Source: Pukyongia salina (lineage in GTDB: Bacteria > Bacteroidota > Bacteroidia > Flavobacteriales > Flavobacteriaceae). From it: 64,000 nt of DNA. The notes beneath the pieces are model-generated. The model did no database searches and was not told where the DNA came from. It worked only from the letters and a program-made list of their open reading frames with translations. The translations under genes were made by a program, and so were the position numbers. Position 1 is the first letter of the stretch. The number at the start of each line of letters is the position of its first letter. The stretch covers positions 1,240,001 through 1,304,000 of the forward strand of contig NZ_CP027062.1 of assembly GCF_002966125.1 (NCBI RefSeq), given 5' to 3'. Shown here piece by piece: positions 16,194 to 25,344 of the stretch.

Positions 16194-18437
16194 ATGAGGC
16201 TACAACCTACTTTACAGCTACTCATCTTATTTTTCTGTGCGCCAATTTTACTGGCTCAAAACCCTTCTACCGAGACCGATAGATTAGAAAAACTATTGGA
16301 TGATGCCTATACTCAGTATTATGAATATGAGTATAAGAAAGCTCTGGAATCCTGTTTATCCCTGTTAAATGAGGCACGCGCCGCTGGTAACGACTACTAT
16401 ATCTTTCGGGCGTATAACAAGTTGGGCAGCATTCACAATTCGGTAAAAGACACAGCACATAGCAGGATATATTTTGAAAAGGCCTTACAACATGCGCTTC
16501 AGATCAAGAGCGACAGCCTGATTTCCTGGGGCTATAACGATCTTGCCAATGTATACGCCGAGGATCCTTCCAGGTATTTAAAAACCATTACGCTCTACAA
16601 AGAAGGCATTAAAGTAAATCAGAGGGCAGGTTTGGACGACTATGAGAACCTTACCTTATATATGAATATAGGCTGGACCTATCTGGATGTAGAACGTCCA
16701 GAGGCGGCTTATCCATATCTTCAGAAAACGAGGGAGCTAAGTAAGCAAAAGAAGCAGCATCCGCTGTTTCTAATTAATCTCGATATTTTGTTCGGGAGAT
16801 ATCATTTTTATACAGATCCCACCTCTGTACAGGCTATTCAAATTCTAGAGGAGACGGCGGACAGGGCAGTTAAAGGTAATTACCTGGAACAAGCTGCATC
16901 TTCATACGAGTATCTTGCGAAATTGTATAATAACTCGGGGGACCTTGCATTGGCCAATTCGAGTTTATTAAAACAACTTGAACTCAAGGATAAATTACAC
17001 AAACATCAGATGGAAGCCCAGCTCAACGAAGCCACGGCTAAATTCGAGCTGCAGCAATATCAGAGCGATCTGGCGGTGGCCAGGAATGAACAGGTATATG
17101 CAGACAGACTGGTAGCAAAATCCCGCCTATTGGTGGTGATATTTGCCGTAGCCTTTATTATACTTTTTAGTGCGCTAATTGTTTTCTATAAATCGCTTAA
17201 GGCACGGAAACGATTTATAAGTAAACTACACGATAAGAATGTCGAGCTTACCAGGGCTAAGGAAAAAGCAGAAAGACTTTCAATGCTGAAAACACAATTC
17301 TTCTCTACCGTGAGCCATGAACTTAGAACACCGCTATATGGTGTTATTGGGATCTCCTCATTACTATTGGACAATAAAAAATTAAATGACCACCGAAACG
17401 ACCTTCAATCGTTGAAATTTTCGGCAGATTACCTGCTTGCGCTGATCAATGATGTGCTTACTCTCAATAAGATCGAAGCCAATGGAATCAGGCTGGAACA
17501 TAATGCCTTTCACATGGGCACATTGATGAACAATATAATCCGCTCTTTTGCCTTTGGTCTGGAACAAAACAATAATCAACTTCATTTACGAATCGATAGC
17601 GCGTTGCCAGACTCTTTCGTAAGCGACTCGGTGCGTTTATCACAAATTCTCATGAACCTGGTTGGGAATGCGGTAAAATTCAATGAGAATGGAAATATTT
17701 GGGTGACCATTCATAATATGGGCGAGACCAAATCCGGGAACTACAAGGTTTATTTTGAAGTGAAAGACGACGGGATCGGAATTCCGAAGGAACAAAAAAA
17801 TGCAATTTTCGAAGAATTTTCCCAAATGGAGAACAAGAATTATAACTACCAGGGAACCGGCTTAGGATTATCTATCGTTAAGAAACTACTTAGTGTTTTT
17901 GGTAGCGAAATAAGCCTGGAAAGTGAACTAGGATCCGGGGCTACATTTTCTTTCGAGATCGAGATGGAAGCAATCCCATCATCGGTCGTTGAGGCCCGTG
18001 AATTGAGCGATGAAACCTACGAAACGCTTACTGCCGAGGAGCATTTCTTCGACAATTTTCACATACTAGTGGTAGATGACAACAAGATCAACCAAAAGAT
18101 CACCCAAAAAATACTGGAAACACGTAATTTCCAGTGTTCCCTGGCCAATGATGGCGAAGAAGCTATTGTTCTAACACGGGAAGGCAAATTTGATCTTATC
18201 CTAATGGACATCCACATGCCGAGAATGAATGGAATTGAAGCAACGAAGATCATTAGAGAATTCGACCAAAGCACGCCAATTGTTGCTCTTACGGCGGTTG
18301 AGGTTGCCGAAATGCGCAAATCCATTCTCGAATCTGGGATGAATGACATCATCCTCAAACCCTATGATGTTTCACAATTTCTAAATACACTTTTCCGGAA
18401 TTTAAGTGCTGTGGTTGGGCACAACGAGACTTTCTAA
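16194..18437 (+). CDS. Hybrid histidine kinase with periplasmic TPR sensor domain and C-terminal receiver
   Basis: 747 residues. Signal peptide (1-21, ends LLAQN), then TPR-like helical repeats (about 30-280). One span lies near 308-330 (LLVVIFAVAFIILFSALIVF), followed by a coiled coil. The HisKA domain has phospho-acceptor His in FFSTVSHELRTPLYGVIG. The ATPase domain has N box LMNLVGNAVKFNENG, G1 DDGIGIP and G2 GTGLGLSIVKK. The receiver (about 620-740) has VVDDNKINQ, phospho-acceptor Asp in LILMDIHMPRMNG and a conserved Lys in LKPYD. It has no DNA-binding domain, so it must signal onward to an unlinked partner. A TATCTTTA -7-like box lies 26 bp before the ATG. It converges on the next gene with 10 bp between. 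Confidence 0.95.
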   Translation: MRLQPTLQLLILFFCAPILLAQNPSTETDRLEKLLDDAYTQYYEYEYKKALESCLSLLNEARAAGNDYYIFRAYNKLGSIHNSVKDTAHSRIYFEKALQHALQIKSDSLISWGYNDLANVYAEDPSRYLKTITLYKEGIKVNQRAGLDDYENLTLYMNIGWTYLDVERPEAAYPYLQKTRELSKQKKQHPLFLINLDILFGRYHFYTDPTSVQAIQILEETADRAVKGNYLEQAASSYEYLAKLYNNSGDLALANSSLLKQLELKDKLHKHQMEAQLNEATAKFELQQYQSDLAVARNEQVYADRLVAKSRLLVVIFAVAFIILFSALIVFYKSLKARKRFISKLHDKNVELTRAKEKAERLSMLKTQFFSTVSHELRTPLYGVIGISSLLLDNKKLNDHRNDLQSLKFSADYLLALINDVLTLNKIEANGIRLEHNAFHMGTLMNNIIRSFAFGLEQNNNQLHLRIDSALPDSFVSDSVRLSQILMNLVGNAVKFNENGNIWVTIHNMGETKSGNYKVYFEVKDDGIGIPKEQKNAIFEEFSQMENKNYNYQGTGLGLSIVKKLLSVFGSEISLESELGSGATFSFEIEMEAIPSSVVEARELSDETYETLTAEEHFFDNFHILVVDDNKINQKITQKILETRNFQCSLANDGEEAIVLTREGKFDLILMDIHMPRMNGIEATKIIREFDQSTPIVALTAVEVAEMRKSILESGMNDIILKPYDVSQFLNTLFRNLSAVVGHNETF

Positions 18438-18447
18438 GAGTGTCCCC

Positions 18448-19551
18448 CTATTCTGAAGATTCTTCGTCTTCCTGCTCTGCTTCGGTAAGTTTGATCCCCA
18501 TGCGTTTGGCACGTCTCTCCCAGTTTTTACGTGCTTGTGCCTGCATGTCTTCGATGGTATCGCTCTCGTCCATGATTTCAAGGCCTAGCAATGTTTCTAT
18601 GATATCTTCCATAGTAACAATACCAATAGTATTTCCAAATTCGTCTACCACAAGTGCAATATGGCCACGTTGTTTAATGAAGTTTTCGAAAAGTTCGGGG
18701 ATGGGTTTCTCTGCATCTACCACAAATATATCGCGCCGTATATCGGAGAGGATCTTGTCTCCTTTTTCCTGCACGATCTCCTCAAGGATATCATCCTTTA
18801 GGACAAAACCTGTGATATTGTGAGTTTTTTCTTTAAACACGGGGATCCTGGAGAATTTTAGATTGTTGTGGGCCTCATAGAAGTCCTGTAAGGTGGTTTG
18901 CTCATCTTCCGATATCACCACAGGGAATGGAGTCATTACGTCTTTGGCCTGTACCGACTTAAATATGAGTAAATTCTTGATCACTGCGCTTTCGTTCTCT
19001 TCGAAGACTCCCTCCTTTTCGGCAGCATCGGTGATAGCCATAAATTCCTCCCTGCTCATATTACTAACATGAGCCGATTTACCAATGAGCTTAGTTGTAA
19101 GCATAAGAAGCCATAGTATTCCTGTGTATTTCAGAGGAGCAATAATGATCTTGAGGCTAAAAGCGGTGAATCCACCTAGCTTTTTCCAATAGGTGGCTCC
19201 AATGGTTTTGGGGATGATCTCCGAGACAATAAGTATAAGAAGCGTCATAACCGCAGAGACGATCCCTACTATATTCACTCCCCAAACATTCACTTTATAA
19301 GGCAGTTTTTCGGCTTCTACCCCAACCAGGATTGCACCAACCGTGTGAGCTATGGTATTAATAGTGAGGATAGCGATCAATGGTTTGTCGATATCCTTTT
19401 TCATCCTTATCAGAACTTTAGCATAGCCGTGTCCTTCGGTGTCCTTTAGTTTTAAAAAAGTAGGAGTAAAACTCAAAAGAGCTGCTTCCAGAATTGAGCA
19501 AAGGAAGGAAAAGAAGATCGATAGTATTGCGTAGACAATTAATAAGGTCAT
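18448..19551 (-). CDS. CNNM/CorC-type membrane protein (DUF21 plus paired CBS domains)
   Basis: 367 residues. The N-terminal DUF21 domain has about four membrane spans (1-150). Two CBS motifs follow (about 205-320): VMTPFPVVISEDEQTT and GNTIGIVTMEDIIETLLGLE. The tail is acidic. The usual C-terminal CorC_HlyC domain is missing, making it shorter than the 420-450 residues common in the family. Members are implicated in divalent-cation (Mg2+, Co2+) transport or its control; the old name hemolysin is misleading. It lies 83 bp downstream of hemB and may or may not be part of that transcript. Confidence 0.88.
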   Translation of the reverse strand: MTLLIVYAILSIFFSFLCSILEAALLSFTPTFLKLKDTEGHGYAKVLIRMKKDIDKPLIAILTINTIAHTVGAILVGVEAEKLPYKVNVWGVNIVGIVSAVMTLLILIVSEIIPKTIGATYWKKLGGFTAFSLKIIIAPLKYTGILWLLMLTTKLIGKSAHVSNMSREEFMAITDAAEKEGVFEENESAVIKNLLIFKSVQAKDVMTPFPVVISEDEQTTLQDFYEAHNNLKFSRIPVFKEKTHNITGFVLKDDILEEIVQEKGDKILSDIRRDIFVVDAEKPIPELFENFIKQRGHIALVVDEFGNTIGIVTMEDIIETLLGLEIMDESDTIEDMQAQARKNWERRAKRMGIKLTEAEQEDEESSE

Positions 19552-19634
19552 TCGGCCTGAATTTGCTGCAAGTTATAATTTTACTGAAACTCCTTGTTCG
19601 ATTTCCGCCATAATTTTAATGTTTTCGGAACAAA

Positions 19635-20609
19635 TCAGGAGATCAATTTTACTACATCTTTTGCAAAATAACTAGCAATTATATTAGCCCCGGCACGCTT
19701 TATAGCAGTTATTTGTTCCAACATGACACTGTTGTGATCCAACCAACCTTTTTCGGCTGCCGCTTTTAACATCGCGTATTCTCCGCTCACCTGATATACC
19801 GCTAAAGGAACATCTATGGCGTCTTTTACCTCTCTTACAATGTCCAGGTAACACAGTCCTGGCTTCACCATAACGATATCGGCACCTTCTTCAATATCCA
19901 TAAGGGTTTCCTTTATAGCTTCATTGCGATTTGCCGGATCCATCTGATAGGTTTTTTTGTCTCCAAACCCCGGAGCCGAATCCAGGGCATCCCGAAACGG
20001 TCCATAAAAAGCCGATGCATACTTTGCGCTGTAGCTCATGATCCCTGTATCGTGGTATCCTTCATCTTCAAGTAAAGTTCTTATCTCGAACACCCTCCCA
20101 TCCATCATATCGCTGGGCGCAACAAAATCGGCTCCCGCACTGGCGTGAGATAAAGACATTTCGGCCAGGATAGCGTTTGTATCGTCGTTAAGTATCTTTC
20201 CTTCAGATACAATACCGTCGTGCCCATAGCTGGAATAGGGATCTAAAGCCACATCGGTCATTACCAGCATCTCTGGAACCGCATTTTTCACAGTTTGAAT
20301 AGCACGTTGCATGAGGCCATCCTTATTTAAAGCTTCTTTACCTGTGTTGTCTTTTAGTTCATCGGCAACTTTTACAAAAAGCAGCACAGCTTTTAATCCC
20401 ATCGACCATAATGTTTTTGCCTCTTTGTCCAGTAGGTCCAGGCTTAATCGATAATAGCCCGGCATGGAAGAAATTTCCTCCTTTATACCTTTTCCTTCCA
20501 CCACAAAAAGCGGCACGAGGAAATCATCCGGGGTGATAATCGTTTCTCTCACTAGGCTTCTAATGGCTTCTGAACTGCGTAATCTTCTATTTCTGTTTAA
20601 AGGATACAT
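19635..20609 (-). CDS. hemB: Delta-aminolevulinic acid dehydratase (porphobilinogen synthase)
   Basis: 324 residues. Joins two 5-aminolevulinate molecules into porphobilinogen. Active-site lysines lie in YSAKYASAFYGPFRDA and DIVMVKPGLCYLDIV (the second is the Schiff-base Lys). The metal-site region reads ALDPYSSYGHDGI, with Asp and no Cys triad, so the enzyme should be of the Mg-dependent rather than the Zn-Cys type. It is the last gene of the heme operon, 11 bp after hemF. Confidence 0.97.
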   Translation of the reverse strand: MYPLNRNRRLRSSEAIRSLVRETIITPDDFLVPLFVVEGKGIKEEISSMPGYYRLSLDLLDKEAKTLWSMGLKAVLLFVKVADELKDNTGKEALNKDGLMQRAIQTVKNAVPEMLVMTDVALDPYSSYGHDGIVSEGKILNDDTNAILAEMSLSHASAGADFVAPSDMMDGRVFEIRTLLEDEGYHDTGIMSYSAKYASAFYGPFRDALDSAPGFGDKKTYQMDPANRNEAIKETLMDIEEGADIVMVKPGLCYLDIVREVKDAIDVPLAVYQVSGEYAMLKAAAEKGWLDHNSVMLEQITAIKRAGANIIASYFAKDVVKLIS

Positions 20610-20620
20610 ATTTCATTTAT

Positions 20621-21523
20621 TTAGACCCATTCTCTTGGGTTCTGTAACACTTGGATCAGTTTTTCTTCTTCACTTCCCGGTTTGGGATGATGGTCGTAGC
20701 GCCACTGCACATGGGGAGGAAGGCTCATTAGTATACTTTCAATTCTTCCGTTGGTTTTAAGTCCGAACAAAGTCCCCTTATCATGTACCAGATTGAACTC
20801 TACATAGCGTCCCCTTCTAATTTCCTGCCAGTTCCTATGATCGTCATTATAAGGGATGACCTTTCGGCTCTCAACAATTGGAACATAGGCATCGAGAAAG
20901 CTATTGCCAACATCTGTAACAAAATCAAACCATTGCTGCATAGACATTTGGGGTGTTTCTTTGAGATAGTCGAAAAACAGACCTCCTATCCCTCTCGCTT
21001 CCTTTCTGTGGCTGTTATAAAAGTACTCGTCACATCGCTTCTTAAAGTTACTATAGAATTGCGGGTCATGCCTGTCGCAGGCATCCTTACAAACCTGGTG
21101 AAAGTGGGTGGCATCTTCCTTGAAAAGGTAATAAGGAGTGAGGTCTTGCCCACCGCCAAACCAGCTTGTCACTACTTCTCCCTGCTCGTTGTAAAGCTCG
21201 AAATATCTCCAGTTTGCATGAACTGTTGGGACGAAAGGATTTTTTGGGTGTAAGACAAGGCTGAGGCCACAGGCAAAGAAGTTTGCATCACTTACCCCGA
21301 AATATTGTTGCATACTTTCGGGAAGAGTACCGTGAACTTCACTAATATTCACCCCTCCTTTTTCGAATACGGCTCCATTTTCGATAACTCTGGTTTTACC
21401 ACCTCCTCCTTCGGGTCGCTTCCATTCGTCCTCGTGAAAATTCCCTTGACCATCAATTTGCTCCAGACGGGAAGTGATGGTGTTTTGTAAATTCCGGATA
21501 TAGGCTACAAATTCTTTTTTCAT
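20621..21523 (-). CDS. hemF: Oxygen-dependent coproporphyrinogen-III oxidase
   Basis: 300 residues. Converts coproporphyrinogen III to protoporphyrinogen IX with O2. Conserved blocks: FACGLSLVLHPKNPFVPTVH, YFELYNEQGEVVTSWFGGGQ, and FNLVHDKGTLFGLKTNGRIE. HemF implies aerobic heme synthesis via the protoporphyrin branch, consistent with HemJ and HemH in this window. Its ATG overlaps the stop of the EI24-like gene by 4 bp. Confidence 0.97.
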   Translation of the reverse strand: MKKEFVAYIRNLQNTITSRLEQIDGQGNFHEDEWKRPEGGGGKTRVIENGAVFEKGGVNISEVHGTLPESMQQYFGVSDANFFACGLSLVLHPKNPFVPTVHANWRYFELYNEQGEVVTSWFGGGQDLTPYYLFKEDATHFHQVCKDACDRHDPQFYSNFKKRCDEYFYNSHRKEARGIGGLFFDYLKETPQMSMQQWFDFVTDVGNSFLDAYVPIVESRKVIPYNDDHRNWQEIRRGRYVEFNLVHDKGTLFGLKTNGRIESILMSLPPHVQWRYDHHPKPGSEEEKLIQVLQNPREWV

Positions 21524-22263
21524 TTTTTTTCTGAAGGGTAGATAGTTTTTACGGTTTCGGTAGTAGCTGCGGTTACAGAAAGAGGCAGTACGAGGATGAT
21601 TCCGAGTACCGGTATCAATAACATAAGCATGAATATCATTCCGTTGCCAATGGCCAGACCGCGATGATCACTTACAAAACGCACACTTTGAGAATAGCCG
21701 TAATGACGCTCCAGGGTATAATCCATATTTCCGAAACCGGCATAGTAAGATTGAACGAGGAAAAGTAGAATAGAGGAGATAAAGCCAATAACCGGAATGA
21801 AACTAATTATAAAAATAGGTATGGAAAGGAAAAGCTCCATTAACAGGTTTCTGCCATTAACCTTGATCCCCCGCCAAAGTTGAGAAAGGAAGGAAGTTTT
21901 TCTGTGTTCTCGTGTAGTACCCATAAGATGCGCCTCTATCTTCTCGGATACAGGACTCATAAAGGGAGCGCTAAGGGCCATAACGATGTGTTTATACAAT
22001 ATAAGTCCCAGTGCAACGATCATGATTCCACCTACAATATTGCTTATGGTTCTGAAAGTTTCTGCTCCCCACTCCCATACCCAGGCCTTTGAGATCAGGC
22101 TCCCGATATTGTCTGATAATCCATAGGCAGAAATTCCAATTACTATCGCGGTGATAAAACTAATTAGCATAGGAACACCAAAATATTTCCATAGGCCAAG
22201 AGTACTAATTAGCTTTAGTGTTCCACTATATGCGCGAATGCCACGTAGGATATTTTTGAACAT
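21520..22263 (-). CDS. EI24/CysZ-like integral membrane protein
   Basis: 247 residues with about four to five hydrophobic segments (for example PMLISFITAIVIGISAYGL, IVGGIMIVALGLILYK, and the last, FMLMLLIPVLGIILVLPLSV). The spacing, and motifs such as YYAGFGNMDYTLERHYGY before the last span, fit the EI24 family, whose bacterial member CysZ is a sulfate channel. Sulfate transport is not supported by context here. It is translationally coupled to hemF (4-bp overlap) and abuts the previous gene with no gap, so a role tied to porphyrin synthesis or export can be suggested but not shown. Confidence 0.8.
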   Translation of the reverse strand: MFKNILRGIRAYSGTLKLISTLGLWKYFGVPMLISFITAIVIGISAYGLSDNIGSLISKAWVWEWGAETFRTISNIVGGIMIVALGLILYKHIVMALSAPFMSPVSEKIEAHLMGTTREHRKTSFLSQLWRGIKVNGRNLLMELFLSIPIFIISFIPVIGFISSILLFLVQSYYAGFGNMDYTLERHYGYSQSVRFVSDHRGLAIGNGMIFMLMLLIPVLGIILVLPLSVTAATTETVKTIYPSEKK

Positions 22264-22752
22264 TTAATCTGAAATATAGACCAGCTTGTCCTGGCAGTTA
22301 TTAATTTCTTCAATTTTCTCGATTTTTACCGAATTTTCCATCATTTTGAGCAAAAAAACGATCATATTGTCTGTTTTTTGAGCAAAATGACTTAAAAATA
22401 GCTTCCTTCCAATGGCGTTATTATGACAATCCATTGCCTCGTCGAGCGGATCGTTCTGAGTTACTTTTTCATACATATTTGTCACTTTTTCGGCCCAAAT
22501 TGTTGTTTTTTCGTCATTTTTGAACCTTTTTTGGCAAAAAATGCAAATTTCGAGGTTCCAAAGAGCGTGGCGAAACGCGTTTTCTTTTCGGTTAGTGTGA
22601 TGACGCTTCCCGAACAGTTCGTTACACACTTTTATAGTAGATGTTGAGGCTCTAAAGGTTGGAATTACAAGAAGAGGGTTTTTCAGAAACAACATTCCAA
22701 ATCGGAACAATTGTCTGCCGTTCATCTTTAGTATTCTTTTCCATAGATTCAT
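22264..22752 (-). CDS. DUF6973-like conserved protein embedded in the heme operon
   Basis: 162 residues. The recognisable core is [15 protein letters not shown]...[34 protein letters not shown], with conserved His/Asp/Asn residues ([17 protein letters not shown]) matching the small DUF6973 family. It has no signal peptide or clear membrane span. Function is unknown; the conserved polar residues look catalytic or metal-binding. It overlaps hemE by 4 bp and touches the EI24-like gene. Confidence 0.75.
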   Translation of the reverse strand: MNLWKRILKMNGRQLFRFGMLFLKNPLLVIPTFRASTSTIKVCNELFGKRHHTNRKENAFRHALWNLEICIFCQKRFKNDEKTTIWAEKVTNMYEKVTQNDPLDEAMDCHNNAIGRKLFLSHFAQKTDNMIVFLLKMMENSVKIEKIEEINNCQDKLVYISD

Positions 22753-23783
22753 CCGCTCGTATTGGGGTATTCTTTAACAGCTTCTACAAAAGCCCCGGCA
22801 TTTTCAACCGGAATGTTGGGAAGAATGCCATGACCTAAATTTACGATATAACGATCTTTTCCAAACTCATCTATCATTTGTCTCACCATTTTCTTGATCT
22901 CGGCAGGCGGACTTAACAATCTTGAAGGATCGAAATTCCCTTGCAACGTTATATTTCCTCCGGTGAGGTATCTAGCGTTCCTGGCAGAGCAGGTCCAGTC
23001 TATTCCCAGAGCAGAGGCTCCGCTTTTCGCCATGGTATCCAGGGCAAACCAGCAGCCTTTGCCAAAAGCGATCACATGTGTTTCGTCTTTAAGAGCATCT
23101 ACGATCTGTTGTATGTACTTCCAGCTAAATTCCTGGTAGTCCACAGGAGAAAGCATCCCACCCCAGCTGTCGAAGACCTGTACAGCATTGACACCGGCCC
23201 TCACTTTTTCCTTCAAATAGGCAATGGTGGTATCTGTGATCTTCTGTAATAGTTGGTGGGCCGCATCAGGTTGTGTAAAACAAAACTCCTTTGCCATTGC
23301 AAAATTTTTCGATCCCTGTCCTTCCACACAATAGCACAAAATGGTCCACGGGCTTCCGGCAAAACCAATGAGTGGGATCTCATCATTTAATTTTTCTTTG
23401 GTCATTTTTATGGCATCCATAACATATCCCAGGCTCTCATCTATATCCGGAACGATAACCCTATCCAGATCTTTAGGATCTCGTATGGGTTCGGGCAACC
23501 ACGGGCCTACCCCCACTTTCATCTCCACATCTATATTCATTGCCTGCGGGATAACCAGTATGTCGCTAAACAGGATGGCGGCGTCCATTCCATATCTACG
23601 TATAGGTTGCACAGTGATCTCGCTGGCCAATTCGGGAGTACGGCAGCGTGTGAAAAAATCGTATTTAGCCTTTATCTGCATGAATTCGGGCAGGTATCTT
23701 CCGGCTTGCCTCATCATCCATACTGGTGGTCTGTCTACGGTTTCCCCTTTTAAGGCTCTTAGAAATAAATTGTTCTTAATCAT
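22749..23783 (-). CDS. hemE: Uroporphyrinogen decarboxylase
   Basis: 344 residues. Decarboxylates the four acetate chains of uroporphyrinogen III to give coproporphyrinogen III. Signature [16 protein letters not shown] has the substrate-binding Arg; the catalytic Asp is in [23 protein letters not shown] and [15 protein letters not shown] are conserved. Complete. It overlaps hemD and the DUF6973-like gene by 4 bp each. Confidence 0.98.
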   Translation of the reverse strand: MIKNNLFLRALKGETVDRPPVWMMRQAGRYLPEFMQIKAKYDFFTRCRTPELASEITVQPIRRYGMDAAILFSDILVIPQAMNIDVEMKVGVGPWLPEPIRDPKDLDRVIVPDIDESLGYVMDAIKMTKEKLNDEIPLIGFAGSPWTILCYCVEGQGSKNFAMAKEFCFTQPDAAHQLLQKITDTTIAYLKEKVRAGVNAVQVFDSWGGMLSPVDYQEFSWKYIQQIVDALKDETHVIAFGKGCWFALDTMAKSGASALGIDWTCSARNARYLTGGNITLQGNFDPSRLLSPPAEIKKMVRQMIDEFGKDRYIVNLGHGILPNIPVENAGAFVEAVKEYPNTSG

Positions 23784-24439
23784 TTTGAGTGTAAAATTTT
23801 CACTGTTTTTGCGATCACACTTTCTACTGTTGTGCTATTAGCAATGTATATATTTTGGGTATGTTTTTTTGCTTCTGAAGCAGTGGTATCTCCTATACAG
23901 ATCACTGCCGATTCTCCAATCGTATTCAGCGCAGTAAAACTTGATACACCACTGGGGCTAAAAAACATGATTCCGTCGTATTTTCGGTCAATTTTCACCG
24001 GTTTTAGCTCAGTTTTGTATGTTTTTACTTCAAAAAGTTCATTTTTCGAGTTTTTTAAGCCATCCGGAATTTCATCTCTTCGCGACGTTCCGCAGAAGAA
24101 ATGAAATTGTTCATTTTTGTACGAAAAATTTAAGAAATCAACCAATTCTGAGCTATAATTAACCGTTTTTATCACATTTTGGCCTAATTTCTTTAATTTT
24201 TGAGATGTTTTTTCCCCAACTGCAAATACCCTTGTAAGTGATACCCTTTCCGGGTTATTTTTAAAGACAATATCGACAGCGTTACTACTGCTAAAGATCG
24301 CATTCTTGATCTCCTTGGGCACTTGGAAATCCAGTGCTGTGATCTTGATGGCATCGTAGTCCACAAAAGACAACCCGGAATTTAATAACAACTCCTTTTG
24401 AGGCGCGGTTAATCGCCTTGTGGATAATACAGATCTCAC
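23780..24439 (-). CDS. hemD: Uroporphyrinogen-III synthase
   Basis: 219 residues. HemD is a poorly conserved family; the call rests on length, the bilobal pattern ([15 protein letters not shown] near the middle of lobe 1; [14 protein letters not shown] and [15 protein letters not shown] in lobe 2) and its place between hemC and hemE. It closes hydroxymethylbilane with inversion of ring D. It is noticeably AT-richer than its neighbours and begins [20 protein letters not shown]. 4-bp overlaps on both sides. Confidence 0.93.
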   Translation of the reverse strand: MRSVLSTRRLTAPQKELLLNSGLSFVDYDAIKITALDFQVPKEIKNAIFSSSNAVDIVFKNNPERVSLTRVFAVGEKTSQKLKKLGQNVIKTVNYSSELVDFLNFSYKNEQFHFFCGTSRRDEIPDGLKNSKNELFEVKTYKTELKPVKIDRKYDGIMFFSPSGVSSFTALNTIGESAVICIGDTTASEAKKHTQNIYIANSTTVESVIAKTVKILHSK

Positions 24440-25344
24440 TGCGATTTTTTTATTGTGTTCATGAGTTCGGCACCTCCGTTAGCCAGCATTTCTCTTGCGA
24501 AGACAGCGCCACAGCCTTTATAGTTGTTTGTTTCGATCTCTTTTTCCATACTTAGGGCAGTACGGCCGTCCAGTGACAGAAGTACGGCTTTAAAGCGAAT
24601 AAGTTCACCTTCAATAATGGCTAGTGCTCCTATTGGTGCGGTGCAACCACCTTCCAATACCTGCAGGAATTCACGCTCTATTTCGGTGCAAATAGCCGAT
24701 GGTTTATGATCGAGCTGTTGGGTTGCATCAATATGCCGAAGGTCATCTTGCCTGGCCACTACTACCATTGCTCCCTGCGCCGGAGCCGGGATCATCCAGT
24801 CTAAAAGCCTGTGATTCTCAGGTAATTTATCGATACGTTCAAGTCCGGCTTTGGCGAAAACAGCTCCCTGCCAGTCGCTATCCACGAGTTTTTGCAACCT
24901 CGTGTTTACGTTTCCACGTAAACCCACCACTTTGTGGTGGGGATAGCGACTTAGCCATTGCGCTTTCCTACGCAAGCTACCAGTTGCCACGGTACAAATA
25001 TCTTCCGGGTTAAAATCGCCGTTGGTTACCAGTACATCTTCCGAAGCCGCTCTTTCCAGCACCGCGGATTGAACGATCCCCTTTGGTAATAAAGTAGGGA
25101 CGTCCTTCATGCTGTGCACCGCAATGTCTACAGTTCTATTTAGCATTGCAATATCCAGTGTTTTGGTAAAGATCCCGGTGATCCCTAATTCGTAAAGTGG
25201 TTGGTCCAGGTTGAGGTCGCCAGTAGATTTTACGGCAACAAGTTCTGTCTTATAGCCTAAAAGTTCAAGTTTATCCTTTACCGTATTGGCCTGCCATAGC
25301 GCTAATTCGCTGTCGCGTGTTCCTATTCGTATCGGCTTACTCAC
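24436..25344 (-). CDS. hemC: Hydroxymethylbilane synthase (porphobilinogen deaminase)
   Basis: 302 residues. Polymerises four porphobilinogens. The N-terminal pattern is IRIGTRDSELALWQAN; VHSMKDVPT and ATGSLRRKAQWL are the substrate-binding stretches; LEGGCTAPIGALA carries the Cys that binds the dipyrromethane cofactor. Complete, between hemA and hemD with 4-bp overlaps. Confidence 0.98.
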   Translation of the reverse strand: MSKPIRIGTRDSELALWQANTVKDKLELLGYKTELVAVKSTGDLNLDQPLYELGITGIFTKTLDIAMLNRTVDIAVHSMKDVPTLLPKGIVQSAVLERAASEDVLVTNGDFNPEDICTVATGSLRRKAQWLSRYPHHKVVGLRGNVNTRLQKLVDSDWQGAVFAKAGLERIDKLPENHRLLDWMIPAPAQGAMVVVARQDDLRHIDATQQLDHKPSAICTEIEREFLQVLEGGCTAPIGALAIIEGELIRFKAVLLSLDGRTALSMEKEIETNNYKGCGAVFAREMLANGGAELMNTIKKSQ

